From: JBKHJA01 sp046538375
GTDB lineage: Bacteria; Acidobacteriota; Aminicenantia; Aminicenantales; Aminicenantaceae
Assembly (NCBI GenBank): GCA_046538375.1
Contig: JBKHJA010000073.1
Coordinates: forward strand, 1 to 14,146
DNA length: 14,146 nt
Reading direction: 5' to 3'
Shown piece after piece: positions 14,088 through 14,146 of this stretch. Each line of letters begins with the position of its first letter. Position 1 is the first letter of the stretch. The notes beneath the pieces are model-generated. The model saw only the letters and a list, made by a program, of their open reading frames with translations. It was not told where the DNA came from and did no database searches. The position numbers were made by a program, and so were the translations under genes.

Positions 14088-14146
14088 GAAAGAGGTGAGG
14101 GATGGGGGGCGAGGAAGCCCCTATGAGGACTGAACGGGCATGGTTT
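14088..14146. repeat. Second, inverted copy of the MITE-like element (truncated by window end)
   Basis: Positions 14088-14145 match the reverse complement of 8771-8828 at 55 of 58 bases, beginning at the same terminal base (GAAAG). The copy thus reads from its terminus inwards as far as the point just before the central hairpin. It lies 10 bp from the 90-bp inverted repeat. Here the base before the terminus is C, not the AT found at the other copy, which supports GAAAG as the true end. Confidence 0.85.

Overview
The window looks like a chromosomal segment of a free-living bacterium with moderate GC content and tightly packed genes. Nearly every gene product is recognisable. Several proteins carry Sec signal peptides or membrane segments. 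The gene mix (a fused bifunctional formimidoyltransferase-cyclodeaminase, paired secreted M16 proteins, a THEP1-type NTPase, an M20C dipeptidase and an M1 peptidase) would fit a deep-branching heterotrophic phylum such as Candidatus Aminicenantes or a relative of Acidobacteria. That placement is impression, not proof. No rRNA, tRNA, CRISPR array, phage or conjugation gene was seen.

Left part (1-3793): after a short leader with a TATAAT box comes a small ABM-fold protein on the plus strand. It converges, 10 bp apart, with a minus-strand pair: pepD (cytosolic M20C dipeptidase), then a secreted M1 metallopeptidase. A 143-bp divergent intergenic region separates pepD from the next unit.

Middle part (3794-8041, plus strand): five genes with gaps of 3-16 bp or overlaps look like one operon. 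They are a PlsY-family acyltransferase with an unusual motif 2, a membrane-anchored family-2 glycosyltransferase, and a complete zinc or manganese ABC importer (znuA, znuC, znuB). The operon converges with a minus-strand macro-domain gene.

Right part (8579-14146): the 357-bp gap 8579-8935 holds the probable macro-gene promoter and a 160-bp MITE-like element with 25-bp terminal inverted repeats. I see nothing recognisable in 8831-8935. A minus-strand operon follows, transcribed from about 13.94 kb leftwards: M16 protein A, M16 protein B, ftcD and a THEP1-like NTPase, with junctions of a 4-bp overlap, a 14-bp overlap and a 3-bp gap. Upstream of it are a 90-bp inverted repeat resembling REP/BIME elements and the start of a second, oppositely oriented copy of the MITE-like element, cut by the window end.

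The window reads mainly as household metabolism (peptide use, folate-linked one-carbon metabolism, lipid or glycolipid synthesis, metal uptake). The points most worth a second look are the tandem M16 pair in which neither protein keeps the HxxEH zinc motif, the dispersed repeat that brackets that operon in inverted orientation, and the PlsY variant. I did not find convincing evidence of a wholly new defence or mobile system.
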